Positions 38,955 to 49,739 of a stretch of DNA of 64,000 bases are shown here, in pieces. Below the pieces are notes generated by a model. It saw only the letters and a list, made by a program, of their open reading frames with translations, did not search any database and was not told the DNA's origin. A program made the position numbers and the translations under genes. This DNA is from Phytophthora sp. 'mugwort' (taxonomy: Eukaryota; Oomycota; Peronosporomycetes; Peronosporales; Peronosporaceae). Numbering within the stretch: the stretch's first letter is position 1; each line of letters starts with the position of its first letter. Location of the stretch: NCBI GenBank assembly GCA_033558025.1, contig JAUCEF010000018.1, positions 2,108,001-2,172,000 of the forward strand. Reading direction: 5' to 3'.

Positions 38955-40310
38955 CTAGTACTTCGTGCCAAAAGTGGCGTTTATGAACTCAAGGCTAAGA
39001 GCCAAGTTGATCTGACTTACCCACAGCTTTGTTCTTTTCGCGGGTTCTTGTGCTGTTGCTGAAGGAGAGAGTTTTGTCAAACTCACGACGAGTTCATTAC
39101 CATGAACTGGATCCTGGAATTGCATCTGCAACCGTTTTGACGTCCCACCAAGAGAGCTTATAGACAAGTCAATGACGCTCTCGTCTTCGTCCTGCTGGCG
39201 GGATGCTGCTGACAGGTCCAAGACACGACTAAATCCCCACACGGGGACGCAGTCAGCATCCCAGAGCGTGAAATCCACCAATAAACAGTTATCCATAGTG
39301 TACTTGACGGCCTCCGTCTCCAGCTTAAATGCTGGCTCAGTCTCGGAGGTAAGCACTCGATCTCGAACGGAGATAGTGCCACCATGGACAGGGTCCAGTA
39401 GCTGAACATCTACACTCCGCCCACCGTGTTCCGGCAAAGGAAACGCGACTTGGTAAACTTCGCGCTCCCAGAAAAGATCGTCCAACGAACGCAGACTTAT
39501 CGCTGCCGTGTACGAGTGCAACCCATGTGTACGGTCCAAATCGTCGTCTCTACGGACATGCAAAGCTCGTGGTGGAGCCGAGTACAACAATTCAGTCGTA
39601 TGAAGCTGCAGGAAGAACCGTGCCACTTGATTTGTTTGGGTCCAAACAAGCGCGATGAGTGAGCTCGCATGCCAGTCACCAAGTGTCAGTTCATACAGCG
39701 ACAACCCCACGCGACGATCCGTCTCCGCTACAAGCCTCCAGACTTTGCTGCTTAAAGCGCCACCACTGGCAAGCGGAAGACAGCGAGGAGTGTGCATCGT
39801 AGTAGACGTGACCATGACACTGACGTCCTTCAGCGACGAACGAGTCAGTTCTGGATCCGTGGATATATATTGCAAGCTCAACCCGTAGTGAAACCTTCCA
39901 GCGTCCGGCTTAAAGCGCCATGCTGCTGTAGTTGGTGTCGGCCGTCGACTCCTCGCCGCCGACGCTGCTCCAGCGACTGTAGATGCTGGCGGCGCTATAG
40001 GCGCCAGTTCTTCTCCGTTGACAAACAACGTCGGATTAATCCGTAGCGTCGCCAGTAGCTTCTCTGTTGACTGCACCAGCGAGTGTGGCTGCAAACGTCC
40101 GAACAGTTCCTCGACCTTCCTCTTGGCCACCAGCGACGACGAGGGAAGGGAGCCCGACAGCGATGAGGAGCTCGAACCCGGCATCTTCAAATTTGCGGTT
40201 GCACAGCTGGGCTCTGTTCTTTTCTCAACTATGGTCTTGTTACTTGCAACATCGTCACCGCGAAGGAGACGCGCCGACCGCTGCGAAGACTTCCTCATTT
40301 CCGACACCAT
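38955..40310 (-). CDS. Unrecognised conserved-looking protein with duplicated DPVHG motif
   Basis: A 451-residue frame starting at the ATG at 40308-40310; later starts (40298, or the one giving MPGSSSSSL) are possible. Residues 1-130 are Ser/Ala-rich with a short helical segment. The rest is beta-rich and soluble, with two similar blocks: VQLLDPVHGGTISVRD and MQFQDPVHGNELVVSL. No signal peptide or membrane segment. A perfect donor word GTAAGT occurs near the end after KRTKLW (about 39020 on the minus strand), so the last 18 residues may be intronic and the true C-terminus may differ. No family was recognised. Codon use and length look genic. Confidence 0.7.
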   Translation of the reverse strand: MVSEMRKSSQRSARLLRGDDVASNKTIVEKRTEPSCATANLKMPGSSSSSLSGSLPSSSLVAKRKVEELFGRLQPHSLVQSTEKLLATLRINPTLFVNGEELAPIAPPASTVAGAASAARSRRPTPTTAAWRFKPDAGRFHYGLSLQYISTDPELTRSSLKDVSVMVTSTTMHTPRCLPLASGGALSSKVWRLVAETDRRVGLSLYELTLGDWHASSLIALVWTQTNQVARFFLQLHTTELLYSAPPRALHVRRDDDLDRTHGLHSYTAAISLRSLDDLFWEREVYQVAFPLPEHGGRSVDVQLLDPVHGGTISVRDRVLTSETEPAFKLETEAVKYTMDNCLLVDFTLWDADCVPVWGFSRVLDLSAASRQQDEDESVIDLSISSLGGTSKRLQMQFQDPVHGNELVVSLTKLSPSATAQEPAKRTKLWVSQINLALSLEFINATFGTKY

Positions 40311-40966
40311 TGCGTCTCTTCAGATCTACGGCAGCTACACCAACTGTACACATCATAGTCGGTACATAATCATGTAAGCTACAGGCACACTCCACCTGCA
40401 CAATGGCCGGGCACGTGCTACGTACCTGTATAAAAACACTCAGTGCTAGTTACTTTGGTAACGTTAAGAACCCGCCTAGAGCAGTTCCCGGCCCAAAATG
40501 ACGTATGTAGTCGCATTTACAAAAGATATCATCTATACCTGACAAGCATTGCTCGAAGCACGGCACCGATTTCACGCATCTGTACGAGTGTTTTTGCGAC
40601 TTACAGCTGTTCTTCGAGCTGTTTTGAAATTCGACGTACAACGCATCCCCACTAGTGTCAAAACCAATGAACAAACATATAGACTTGACGGTAAGCTGTT
40701 TGGCAGTCGCAAAGCGCTCGAACGCATTAACCCTTTAGCTTCCATGACTGGTAGAGATTCTAGCGGACCTCTAACAGATCGAATCGATAGACGTCATTGG
40801 ACAAAACCTTTCAGTCACTGCCGCTTGAGCACACACTGACGTTACTACAGGTCCGTATAGATCTTTACTAGAGCATCCTCTAGCGCTATATTACGTTTTC
40901 TAACCGCTCATATAAGGTCAATAGAGGTTTCCCCCTACACACACGTAAAGATCCGAGCCGCTCGCA
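40311..40966. other. Intergenic region at the start of repeat island 2
   Basis: No supported gene. It includes the promoter of the leftward unrecognised gene and the left flank of a piggyBac remnant. Open frames around 40450-40840 have no recognisable domain. Confidence 0.5.
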
Positions 40967-43099
40967 ATGAGTTTTGATCCGCAAATCGAGGACCTAACAC
41001 GAGAGTGGGAGGTGGATGCCGAAGACGACGACGAGGGCACTGCGTCGGAAGACGCACCGTCAGCCCCCGATCAAGCGCTTAGATGTGCAGGGAGTGGAGT
41101 CGTTGTTGTTGCGCAAGCTCAAAGTGCCGAGCCTGCTGAAGACAGTGCTAGCCCGGAGCAAGATCCGGCACACGAGGTGCCGGTGGGGCCAACGCCAACC
41201 CGCTGCGCCAGCGAGCCTTGCCGCATGGCTGTGGATTACATCGCTTCACTTTAAAGGAATAGCAGCCTTCACGTGGCGATTGCAGATCAAGTGGCTACAG
41301 CATACGAAAAGCATGCCGAGTACGGCATTTTCTCTCTGTTCTGCGCAGCCGTGTTTAAAGATCTGCTACGTAAGTGGACGTCGACGTGTTAGTTGGCGAC
41401 GGGCAGGCAAAGATCACCGAGAGTAACTTTAATGCGTACCTAGGCCTGGAAACCGCGATGAGCATCTGCCCACTGAACGAGATTGCCGAGTTCTGGTCCG
41501 AGCGTCGATTTCTGGGTCAGAGCGCATTTGTTGAGACGATGCCAAGGAACCGCTTTCAGCAGATTAGTGGTGCACTAACCTTCAATCCTCCGGAGCATCC
41601 ACCGTTTATGAAGAGCGTGACCCGCTTTGGCGCTGCCGGGGCATGATGGAGCATTTTCAGAAATAGTTTGCAAAATTTGCGGTCCCGTTGGAGTTAGCAG
41701 CATTGAGAACGAAAGCTCGAACGAGAGCAATGACGTTTATGTCCTCCAAACCTGACAAGTACGGAATTCGCTTTTATGCCGAAGTCGGATGGAGTTCTCT
41801 GTACGCACTCGCTCTGGGACAATTTGTCAGGCGACACCTTGCCTTCCACGCCTGCTGAGCGCTACACCAACCTGTTTCCAACTCTGTGGACAGCCCTACA
41901 CAACACACTGCAAGCTCGTGATATACTATCGAAAATGACTCTGCAACGGCTATGTAGATTGCATTGCTGGGCATCAATCACGAGCTTTGCGTTCCCCTAC
42001 CGGGAACTTATCGGATACTACTAATCGATTCCCCTACCGGGAATTGACTAGTAGTATCCGATAATTTCTACACCCGCCACACGTCTGCTCAAGCGCTGTT
42101 GAAATTCACGGACGGTGAGATGCACTTGCTGGGGACGGTGCGGATCAATTTGTTTGTGTGTGGAACAAACCTGCGGTTCTGCGGCTGTCGCACGTGTGGA
42201 TGGGGGCGCGCGCGGAGCATGGGAGCTGGTAGCCGCTGTTGACCCAGAACCTGGCTAGGACGCAAAGCAGAAGGTTCACCAGAAGGCTCAGCGCAGAATA
42301 GCAATAGCAAAGGCTAAGCGAACAACATGCGAGCCAATGATTGTTCAAGCCGAGCGCACTGGGTATATCATTTACAAGGATCGGAAAGTTGTCATCTTCT
42401 ACATCAATGACTTGAACGCCATCCCGTCCTCGCTCACGCTGCCCTCCACGTCGTTGGAAGCCGTCTTTTGCTGTCACGGCACTTATCCAATTCGACGTTG
42501 GACTGTAGATCGCATGCTGCACCGCGAAGTGTTTATAGCGCCAACACTGATCGCTGCATACAATCTCTGTATGAATGCAGTTGATCGAGTTGACCAACTG
42601 CGCCGTACTAATTCAATTCGTCGGCGCGAAAGGCGTTCGGGCATGACGATGTTCACGTCTGATGGACATCGCTATTGTCAACGCACAAACAATGCTCGAA
42701 ACCTTTAGCCAAATGCAGCGAAAGGAGTGTCATTGCGCGGACATCCTTACCAACAATGAGCAGCAAAACAAACAAAAGAAGCGCAGCCGCGAGGCATTGA
42801 AAGAGATTGTTGGGATAGATACTTCGCTGCACATGATAACGCCAAATTTCACCGAGCACAGCAACGGCAAGCTGCTTTGCCACATCTGCAGCCTACGTAC
42901 ATCAAAAAGAAGGCGCGATACGGGTGCACAAAGTGAGGTTGGATTTCAAAGTAGAGTGTTTCACCGCATTTCACAACCAAGATGTGCTCAAAAACTCACC
43001 TCAGCTCCGGTCTGCTCTGGAGGCACTCTGCTGAGCATCCACAGACGAACCCGCGACCTCCACACGCAAGAAGAAGAACAAAACGATAACACCAGTTGA
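40967..43099 (+). pseudogene. piggyBac-type transposase, frame-broken
   Basis: A rightward, multi-frame remnant. The N-terminus is acidic from the ATG at 40967 (MSFDPQIEDLTREWEVDAED). Then come NFNAYLGLETAMSICPLNE and MPRNRFQQISGALTFNP (about 41430-41590), SKPDKYGIRFYAEVGWSS (about 41735-41790), SDNFYTRHTSAQALLKFTDG (about 42055-42115), GTVRINL and finally YNLCMNAVDRVDQLRRTN (about 42560-42612). These blocks are in piggyBac (DDE_Tnp_1_7) order. The C-terminus has a Cys pair (LLCHICSLRT), as in the family's ring-like tail. Stops, shifts and a local inverted duplication at 42008-42064 inactivate it. No TTAA-flanked termini were found. Confidence 0.85.
42008..42064. repeat. 16-bp inverted duplication inside piggyBac
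   Basis: TTATCGGATACTACTA (42008-42023) is exactly inverted at 42049-42064; the 15-bp word TTCCCCTACCGGGAA is also present twice in direct orientation (about 41992-42006 and 42029-42043). The structure interrupts the transposase between the KYG-I-RF block and SDNFYT. Confidence 0.92.
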
Positions 43100-43140
43100 A
43101 CGCCCCAAACTCCCAGAGCCATAATAGTAATACATGTCAT

Positions 43141-43440
43141 TCATACCTTTGGAGAGTCCGGCCAGTACTCCTTCAGCTTCCTGGAGATGCAGAGAGGAAC
43201 AGGTCCACGGAGATTGCCCCTCTTCTGGTAGATATATAGGCGACTCAGTGTCTGGCGCAGCACGCGATTAGGATGCTTGCGCCGCAGCAGCTTGCGCTGC
43301 ACTCTTCCTGTTGACAGCCAGAGCTCTTCCTTGTAGTGATCCCACTCACAAGGTGCGAAGCCGCACGTGGAGACTTGTCCGAGCTTCTGACTACCCCAAC
43401 TGTTGCACTGAATACGTACGATGATTGGTTAAAAACGTTT
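43141..43440 (-). pseudogene. Unrecognised coding-like fragment with Cys motif
   Basis: The minus strand is stop-free for about 96 codons without an ATG, ending at the TGA at 43141-43143. It reads IQCNSWGSQKLGQVSTCGFA, then EWDHYKEELWLSTGRVQRKL and LYIYQKRGNLRGPVPLCISR. Amino-acid composition and codon pattern look genic. A GTATGA donor-like word follows SPK near the end, so it could be an internal exon. No family recognised. Confidence 0.4.
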
Positions 43441-44247
43441 TGTGCGCTCTGATTGGATAGCCCGTTATTGAAACATGATATATCTTTTTTATCCGAACGG
43501 ATACGACATTTTGCCTGCCATACATGACCAACAGCTGATAGCAGCGACAATTTTCGGAATCACGATGGAGGCTTCTGGCGCCCACATGACGGTGCAATTG
43601 TGGCAATTCGGAGCCCACGAAAGCTTCGCATGTTCGTGGACCAAGCATACCAGCTCGCAACCAAACTGAGCAAATTGATGTCTCAATAACGCATGGCATG
43701 CAGCTAGTGGTGTCGCCATTGCAAACCGTTATCGTCTATCTGTTCCGCAAAACACATTTGAGTATGATCGGAGAGAGTAATATAAATTGCTTGAATATAA
43801 ATTGCTGGTAAAATTTGGAGCCTATCTTCTACAACCCGTCCGCGCCGCGCGCAAAGTAAAAGGAACCGCCAAGCGAGTCCATATACAGATGCAGTGGGCC
43901 CACCGCCACAAACCAAAACGACCCGAATAAAGCGTTTCGAAGCAAATGAAAAAAATACGTTCTTGTTGTCGGCGGCGGCATATCTAACTGTTGTGCCAAA
44001 ATACCTATCAGTTTGTAAACTATGAATTGAAGTACCATAACAGGCAAATAAATAAAGTAGGCTGTGTTCTAACTGGTTAATAACGGCTACTAGTGAAAGT
44101 CATCCAAACAATAGGAAAGAGGACAGCATGCCTGACGCAAAGATAATCCAAGGATGTGCCGGAAGATATGGTCATGTGATGCCATCTCACTTCTAAAACG
44201 GACGGCGAACCCAATTACCTACACGCACACACAACATTTTAAGTACT
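43441..44247. other. Spacer between piggyBac and copia remnants
   Basis: No supported gene or clear repeat. Short open frames on both strands near 43475-43720 carry no domain signature. The right end should contain the copia 5' flank, but no LTR was recognised. Confidence 0.4.
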
Positions 44248-45236
44248 ATGACCACCGATAATAAGTCTGGTGACGGTCTTGAAAGGTTCAGCGAGAAGTC
44301 CTACATGATGTGGGAGAACAAACTTCTGACTCATGTCAACCAGTTGGACCATGAGTACCAGACACAGCTGCTAGAGAAGAGGCTGACAAAGGCAAAAGTG
44401 CTCATGGCAGGCTTCTTGCGAAGTTGCCCGAATAAGCCCCATCACCGACCATCAAAACGTCTGAGAAGAGGTTAGGTGTTCGGAATGAGGTGGGACGTCA
44501 TGCATTGGGCAAGGGAAGGGGGGCTTCAAAACTTGCTAAATTAGGTTCTCCCGAATTTCTTCCTATCAAGACTGCCGGACGTGGTGTCCTCAATGGACTC
44601 ATGTGAGGTAACTCGACTCCTCGAAAGGATTTCGGCCAAGAGATGTGGCGGGCCTCATTGAGTTGACGAGGGCCTGGGGTTGACCGCGGTCCTTGGCGCG
44701 AAATTAAGGTGCACAACTGAAAAAGGCGAGAAACGAGATCAACGGAAGACGAGGAAACTGTTCGACCGGGATATAGTGGCAGAACCGTGGCTTGCGTCAG
44801 GGTCTCACATTTGCCAAGTGAGTTTTTGGGTGTCCTCAATCTTAAAGCAGAGGACTTCGCCGTTGACAAAGTGGAGGGCGCCCTGCGCCGGAGTTTTGGT
44901 GATAAGTCAAATAAGGAAGTGGGACTTATGGATAAGACCCACATGATCCCGTCAACGATGTCCGACTTAAACACGAAACGGAGGGAAAGCCAGCGGAAAT
45001 GCGAGTGGCAGAACCTGCTTTTACTACATTCAAAATGGGCACTTCAAGCATGACTGCCCGATCAGGGCAGCCAACAGGGACCCAAACCGTGAAGGCGGGT
45101 CTCCACGCAGGACTGACGCGAAAACTGCGCCAGGTTCTAAAAAGGCTAGGAGGGCCAAGATGGCTGTGATTAACATCATTAAGGTGGTGGTGTCTCAGGA
45201 GAAGCAGCTCCAACGAGAGTGGGAAGACAGTTCTTG
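44248..45236 (+). pseudogene. copia gag, frame-broken
   Basis: It starts with the ATG at 44248 (MTTDNKSGDGLERFSEKSY) and continues in other frames: VSHLPSEFLGVLNLKAEDFA near 44795 and a zinc knuckle CFYYIQNGHFKHDC near 45018-45060. In the knuckle the second Cys is Tyr. A basic tail follows (RAKMAVINIIKVVV) to a stop at 45234-45236. Confidence 0.75.
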
Positions 45237-45903
45237 AGGAGTGTGCTGAACACGAAGCAATGGATGCAAACGAGAGTTTGACCTCAACCCACCATGAGGG
45301 TTTTAAGGTCAACGGTAAGTCGGCACAGACCCCGGTTAAGACATCGCAAAGTATGAAAGGGATTGAAGAAGAGTTACGTAAGCAACATGCTTCCTATTTG
45401 AGGTCCTTAAAGATGATAACGTTAACCGATGATATATGGGGGTGCAGGCGAAGCTATAACGCCGGATAAAAGCGGGTTTAAGGGAATCTTACAGCCTGGT
45501 CCAACCCACACAGCACACTTAAGGGAGCAAGAAATCGAGTGTTTTGTATCCTAAAGGATACTTGAGTGATTAGGATTAACGGACATTTCGTATGGCCGCA
45601 AATGTGGTAATAACTTACTGAGTGCATAGTATCTCGATTAGCAAGGATACATAAACTTTCAGGCAAAGTCAGAAGACTTCTTGTTCTTTTTAGGAAAAGG
45701 CTTTCAATTACTGTTTGCAGCAGCTGCTACAGGTGAAGCTTTCTACTTGCCTCGTGTAAAACCAACTATGACGAATATTGTTTGGGCACAAACTAGCAAA
45801 TTTGGAAATATCTTAAAAAATGGCATGGCAAAGAACGTCAATGAGGGCAATAAGCAATAAGAAAATAGAGGGCTCCCTCATATCCGTTACTCCGATCTTA
45901 TAA

Positions 45904-46620
45904 GTGTCAGTTTTTGTAAGACGTGTGCCCACATCAAGGATCGCAGAATGTCCTATAGGAATATGCAAATCCACTGAGCCCCTATATAGTCTTCATATTG
46001 ACTCCACTGGAAAATTAAAAGTTAACGCTCTGTATGGCTCATTTAGTTATCGATGTGCTCTGGTAGTTGTTTGGGATGCAACTGCTTATAAGTTGTGCTT
46101 TGCCATGAAGTCTTTAGAAGAAGTACCAGGAAAATAAACGATTGTTTATCACAATTATCAGTTCAATTATCGTTTGAGGTCAATCGGATTAGGACTGACG
46201 GAGGTTCAGAAATTATAAAAAAAAACAAGGTGTCTAAACCGCGTACTAAACTCGAATTAGACATCCAAATTCAAATGTAGAGTCTCAAAGGAAAATGAAC
46301 GATCGCCAGACCATAATGGCTGGAATTCACTGCGCTATTAGAGGAGCTAATATGACGGCTAAGTGGTGGTCTGAGGCGCTTTGTTATATTGTAGATGTAA
46401 CTAATCGTCTACTTACGGCCACATCGAGGATGAAGACCCCGTATAAATTTCTGCACGGTAATAAGCCAAACGATTTAGGACTAAGGATTGAGGATCGACT
46501 TGCTACGATCATGTCCACAAATCGAAGCGAACGGGCCCACAATTGGGTGATAGGGCAGTCGAATGCAAAATGCAAAATTTTTGGGCCTGTGCACCAAAGG
46601 GTATCACCTTCTCGATGTGA
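45904..46620 (+). pseudogene. copia integrase, frame-broken
   Basis: CPIGICKSTEPLYSLHIDST carries the first catalytic Asp of the rve core, then GKLKVNALYGSFSYRCALVV and the FAMKSLEEVPGK segment. In a second frame, VNRIRTDGGSEIIKK holds the second Asp. A third frame gives MTAKWWSEALCYIVDVTNRL, the usual stretch around TPYE/W-x-PK. Split by several shifts. Confidence 0.8.
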
Positions 46621-47760
46621 ATAAATACGTTATAGCTCAAGACGTAAAGTTTAGCTCGACTGGTACAGAAGCTATGATAAATCGATCATTCACTATTGGG
46701 GATAGTGGGATTGATCAAAGGAAACAAATGGTCATTCAGGATCTAGGAAAACGATCTAGAAATAGCAGTGAAGTTGTAATGACCAGGCAAGTTGAAGATA
46801 TAGGTTCAGAACCAGTCACACAACCATCGACGCCCCGAATAATGGGAGTAGAGAAAGGGTCTTGCAATGACAGACGTTGGTCAAAGAGGCGAAGAACTTC
46901 AAATTTAAGACTAAAAGATTGTGCGACGCAGCTTAATGCTGCAGCGGCTGGCAAGGCGTGGATCCCAATTCCGAAATCGACAAAGGAAGCACGAGCCAGC
47001 CAAAATGCCGAGCAGTTGGAGTGTGCAATTAAAACAGAGTACGATGCCCTTTTAAAAATAGTATGGGAATTAATACTCCGTCCTGAAGACGAAGGGCACT
47101 CGGTTCTCGCTAGATATCTGATGTTTATTATAAAGCTGATGGATCACGATTTAAGGCAAGATTGGTAGTTCAAGGGAATAACCAAATGTATGGTATTGAC
47201 TATAAAGCGTTTTGTTTTGCACCGGTAGCTCGATATGAGTATTTGCACCTTTTACTAGGGCTAGCTGCAATTTTATAACACTACATACACCAAACGGACG
47301 CTTGTACAGCGTTCATAAATGGTGTCCGTATGAGGCATTAGGTTCCCGATACGGGATGGAGGCTTGGTTTGCAAGCTCCAGAAAAGTCTGTACGGCCTAA
47401 ACAGGATCGACGAACATGATATATATATAAGCGCTCAACGAGTTGATTAAAAAGCAAGCCTCACTTTTTACCTCCCACCATTTAGATAAAGCAGGGTTAT
47501 TGCTTGCATCTAGTGCTCAACGAGTTGACTAAAAAGTGAGGCTTGCTTTTTAATCAACTCGTTGAGCGCTAGATGCAAGCAATAACCCTGCTTTATCTAA
47601 ATGGTGGGAGGTTCAAGGCGCAAATGTATTCTAATAGTATGCGTGTATGCTAACGACCTAATATTTGCAGGCTTACAGTTGAGTTCTATCAATGACCTTG
47701 AAGCTAATCTCTCTGCCAAGTTCACTATGAAAGACTAGGCAAGCTCCATTATTTACAAAA
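46563..47760 (+). pseudogene. copia reverse transcriptase, frame-broken
   Basis: A linker (46563-47000) is followed by the RT opening around 47030, then VVQGNNQMYGIDYKAF and FAPVARYEYLHLLLGLAA (47165-47270), HQTDACTAFINGV with a catalytic Asp (about 47285-47330), a disrupted middle with an inverted duplication, and YANDLIFAGLQLSSINDL (about 47645-47700). The catalytic YVDD box reads YAND, so one catalytic Asp is lost. Confidence 0.8.
47431..47611. repeat. Interleaved double inverted repeat in copia RT
   Basis: Arm L1 (47431-47470, 40 nt) is exactly inverted at 47530-47569, and arm L2 (47471-47513, 43 nt) is exactly inverted at 47569-47611. Order is L1, L2, spacer, L1-inverse, L2-inverse, not the usual nested hairpin order. 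The 16-nt spacer (TGCTCAACGAGTTGAC) is a direct near-copy of the start of L1. L1-L2 in the plus direction is RT sequence (NELIKKQASLFTSHHLDKAG). Confidence 0.93.
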
Positions 47761-48039
47761 CATAGAGATAATACAGATCTAGAAAGAATGGCACTGTGTT
47801 TACCGCAGCAGAATGTAATAATGATCTTTTGAAAGTTCCAGATGCGGGACTGTAATATAGTATCACTTGCACAAGCTAAAAGCGTGGTCCTAGAAAAAGG
47901 GAGCGACCATAACACCAGAAGGGATAACGGCACAGCCGTTTGATTATAGTTTTTAATGTTTCTAGTTCGAGGTACTAGACCCGATTTAGCAAATCTGTTA
48001 GGGAGTTCAGTAATTGTTTATTTTGCGATAATAAGACTC

Positions 48040-48519
48040 AGTGGAGAGCAGCTCAGCGAGTAATAAAGTACTTGAAAGGAACGGCGAAGTATGGCAATAG
48101 AGTACATAAAAGTATTACCAAAGTAGTGCTATACACCTTCGCGAATGCAACTGAAGAAAACAAAATCTATCACAGGTATTATGTGTCAATATTTGCTGGA
48201 AGATTACTTGGACGAATATTTTGCAAAATTGTATTAGTCTGCATACAGCCTAGTTGAAGCTAGTAGCTCCTAGTAAAGGTGTAAGAGAGGCAATGTGCTA
48301 TTGAAGGAATTAGGTTACAGTCAAGTACAGCCAACACAGTGTTGGTGTGATAATACTGCCGCAATAAGTATTATAAAGGACCCAGTCAGTGATTCGTACA
48401 CGAAGCACCTTAATATGAGGCATCTATATACTCGTGATAAGCATGAAGAAAAGCGTATCGGTGTTACGTACAGTAAAGTCGGGGTCGGTAACGATCATCA
48501 CACTGACCCATCTCTTTGA
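48040..48519 (+). pseudogene. copia RNase H, frame-broken
   Basis: RYLKGTAKYG-type start (VIKYLKGTAKYGNRVHK, about 48062-48110), then ELGYSQVQPTQCWCDNTAAI with SIIKDPVSDSYTKHLNMRHL at 48304-48440, the copia RNase H signature (CDN.AAI...TKHI..R). It ends with the element's pol at 48519. Confidence 0.82.
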
Positions 48520-48599
48520 AACATACAAGAAACGTACTGGTGACCTGCCCGTGTGTGCTACTGCATGGCTAATGGTGTTAATGCCCAGTTCAACGCTAT

Positions 48600-49143
48600 G
48601 AGGTTTGTTGGCGAGTCCAAAAAAACAAAACCGAGAACATCACGGACATGGTATATCTTATGTGCTTCTCTCACGTGATGAAAAGTGTTGGAGAACATGC
48701 ATCAGGCTTCATTGGAGACACAGGTTCCTTTATTTTCATCACATCTACGAAATGCATTTTGGCCGATCGCCCAAGCGTATAAGATGTTATCAGAAGAAGC
48801 GATCAAGAAGCGGAAAGCAGTCCCAGAGCTTGGTAACATTTTTGCTGATTATTTAGAGAAATAGCTGAATTCACAGTTTTCTGGTTGGGCTCTGTTTTGC
48901 GCGCCTCCGGGATATCCTACTTCAAACAACCCCATTGAGACGCCCAAGAGGACGATTAAGCAAAACTGCACATTTCACTTGCTGATTAAACCCATTGGAT
49001 TGACAGATCGCCTACGATTGATTTGTTGCCACTGGTCTCTTGATCAGCGTGCACTAAAACAAATATATATACCTAATCAAGAAGTGCTGTCACGCGAGGA
49101 AAACTTAAGAGAGACGAAGCGCTTTGGGCTGTACAAAAACTAG
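48600..49143 (+). pseudogene. MULE transposase C-terminal remnant
   Basis: MVYLMCFSHVMKSVGEHASG and, after a frame change, LGNIFADYLEK-stop-LNSQFSGW then PPGYPTSNNPIETPKRTIKQ match the region after the third catalytic residue of MULE transposases (W..G.P.TNNPIE...K). Reading continues to a stop at 49141-49143 (GLYKN). It abuts the copia end; no terminal inverted repeat seen. Confidence 0.72.
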
Positions 49144-49152
49144 GCACTAGCT

Positions 49153-49715
49153 TCAATTTTCTACAAGGAGGTGAAAAAAATGCCAACCTCCTCTATATTT
49201 GCGAGCGTGAAGAAAAAGAAGAGGAAGTTCAAGCAAATTGGGGCTGGCGACAACTGTGTAGTGGTCTTCATTCCACTCACGACCAGTCATGTACGTAAAC
49301 GCTAAAGCACTCTCATCCACGCCGCCTTGGAACCTTTCGTAACGCCTAGAAGTTAAGTTGATGTAGTGATAAATATCGAGAGTGTCTGAAGGTTTAACAA
49401 CCATGTTTCCTCCAACCAACCCCCACTTGTCTTTTGGCTTCGTTCCCGATGTGTATCCTAGTCGAACAACATGATACACAAGATTGTTAACATAAACAGC
49501 GGCGCCAGGCTGTTGCACAATCACAGTGCTATTAGAGTCCTCAAGCATTCGATTCGCCGTATTATACTCGTTTTAAATGCGAATACTGCGCGCGGCTTTG
49601 AATTCCCGAAAACAAACCTAACTTTGAACGTTTGGTTCATGCAAGGCGGAATGAATGCAATTTGCGACCGTGATCGACGTGCAATATACTCTCCCGGCTG
49701 CCGACTTGGCCCCAC
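49153..49715 (-). pseudogene. Unrecognised gene fragment, one frameshift
   Basis: Two leftward pieces in different frames: GEYIARRSRSQIAFIPPCMN (from 49715) and, after about 49555, STVIVQQPGAAVYVNNLVYH then VVRLGYTSGTKPKDKWGLVG and NEDHYTVVASPNLLELPLLF to a stop at 49153. The composition is that of a folded, beta-rich cellular or element-encoded protein of about 180 residues. No family recognised. It sits downstream of a leftward Tc1/mariner remnant and could be unrelated to it. Confidence 0.45.
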
Positions 49716-49739
49716 ATTTCGAACGGATACACCTAGGCG

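Larger units (their letters stand above)
44248..48519 (+). mobile_element. Ty1/copia retrotransposon, degenerate (second copy)
   Basis: Rightward order: gag (44248 to about 45236), integrase (about 45900-46620), linker and reverse transcriptase (46563 to about 47760), RNase H (about 48040-48519). This is copia order. Stops and shifts occur throughout, and an inverted duplication sits in RT (47431-47611). LTRs were not identified. It differs from the first copia in sequence and strand. Confidence 0.85.
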
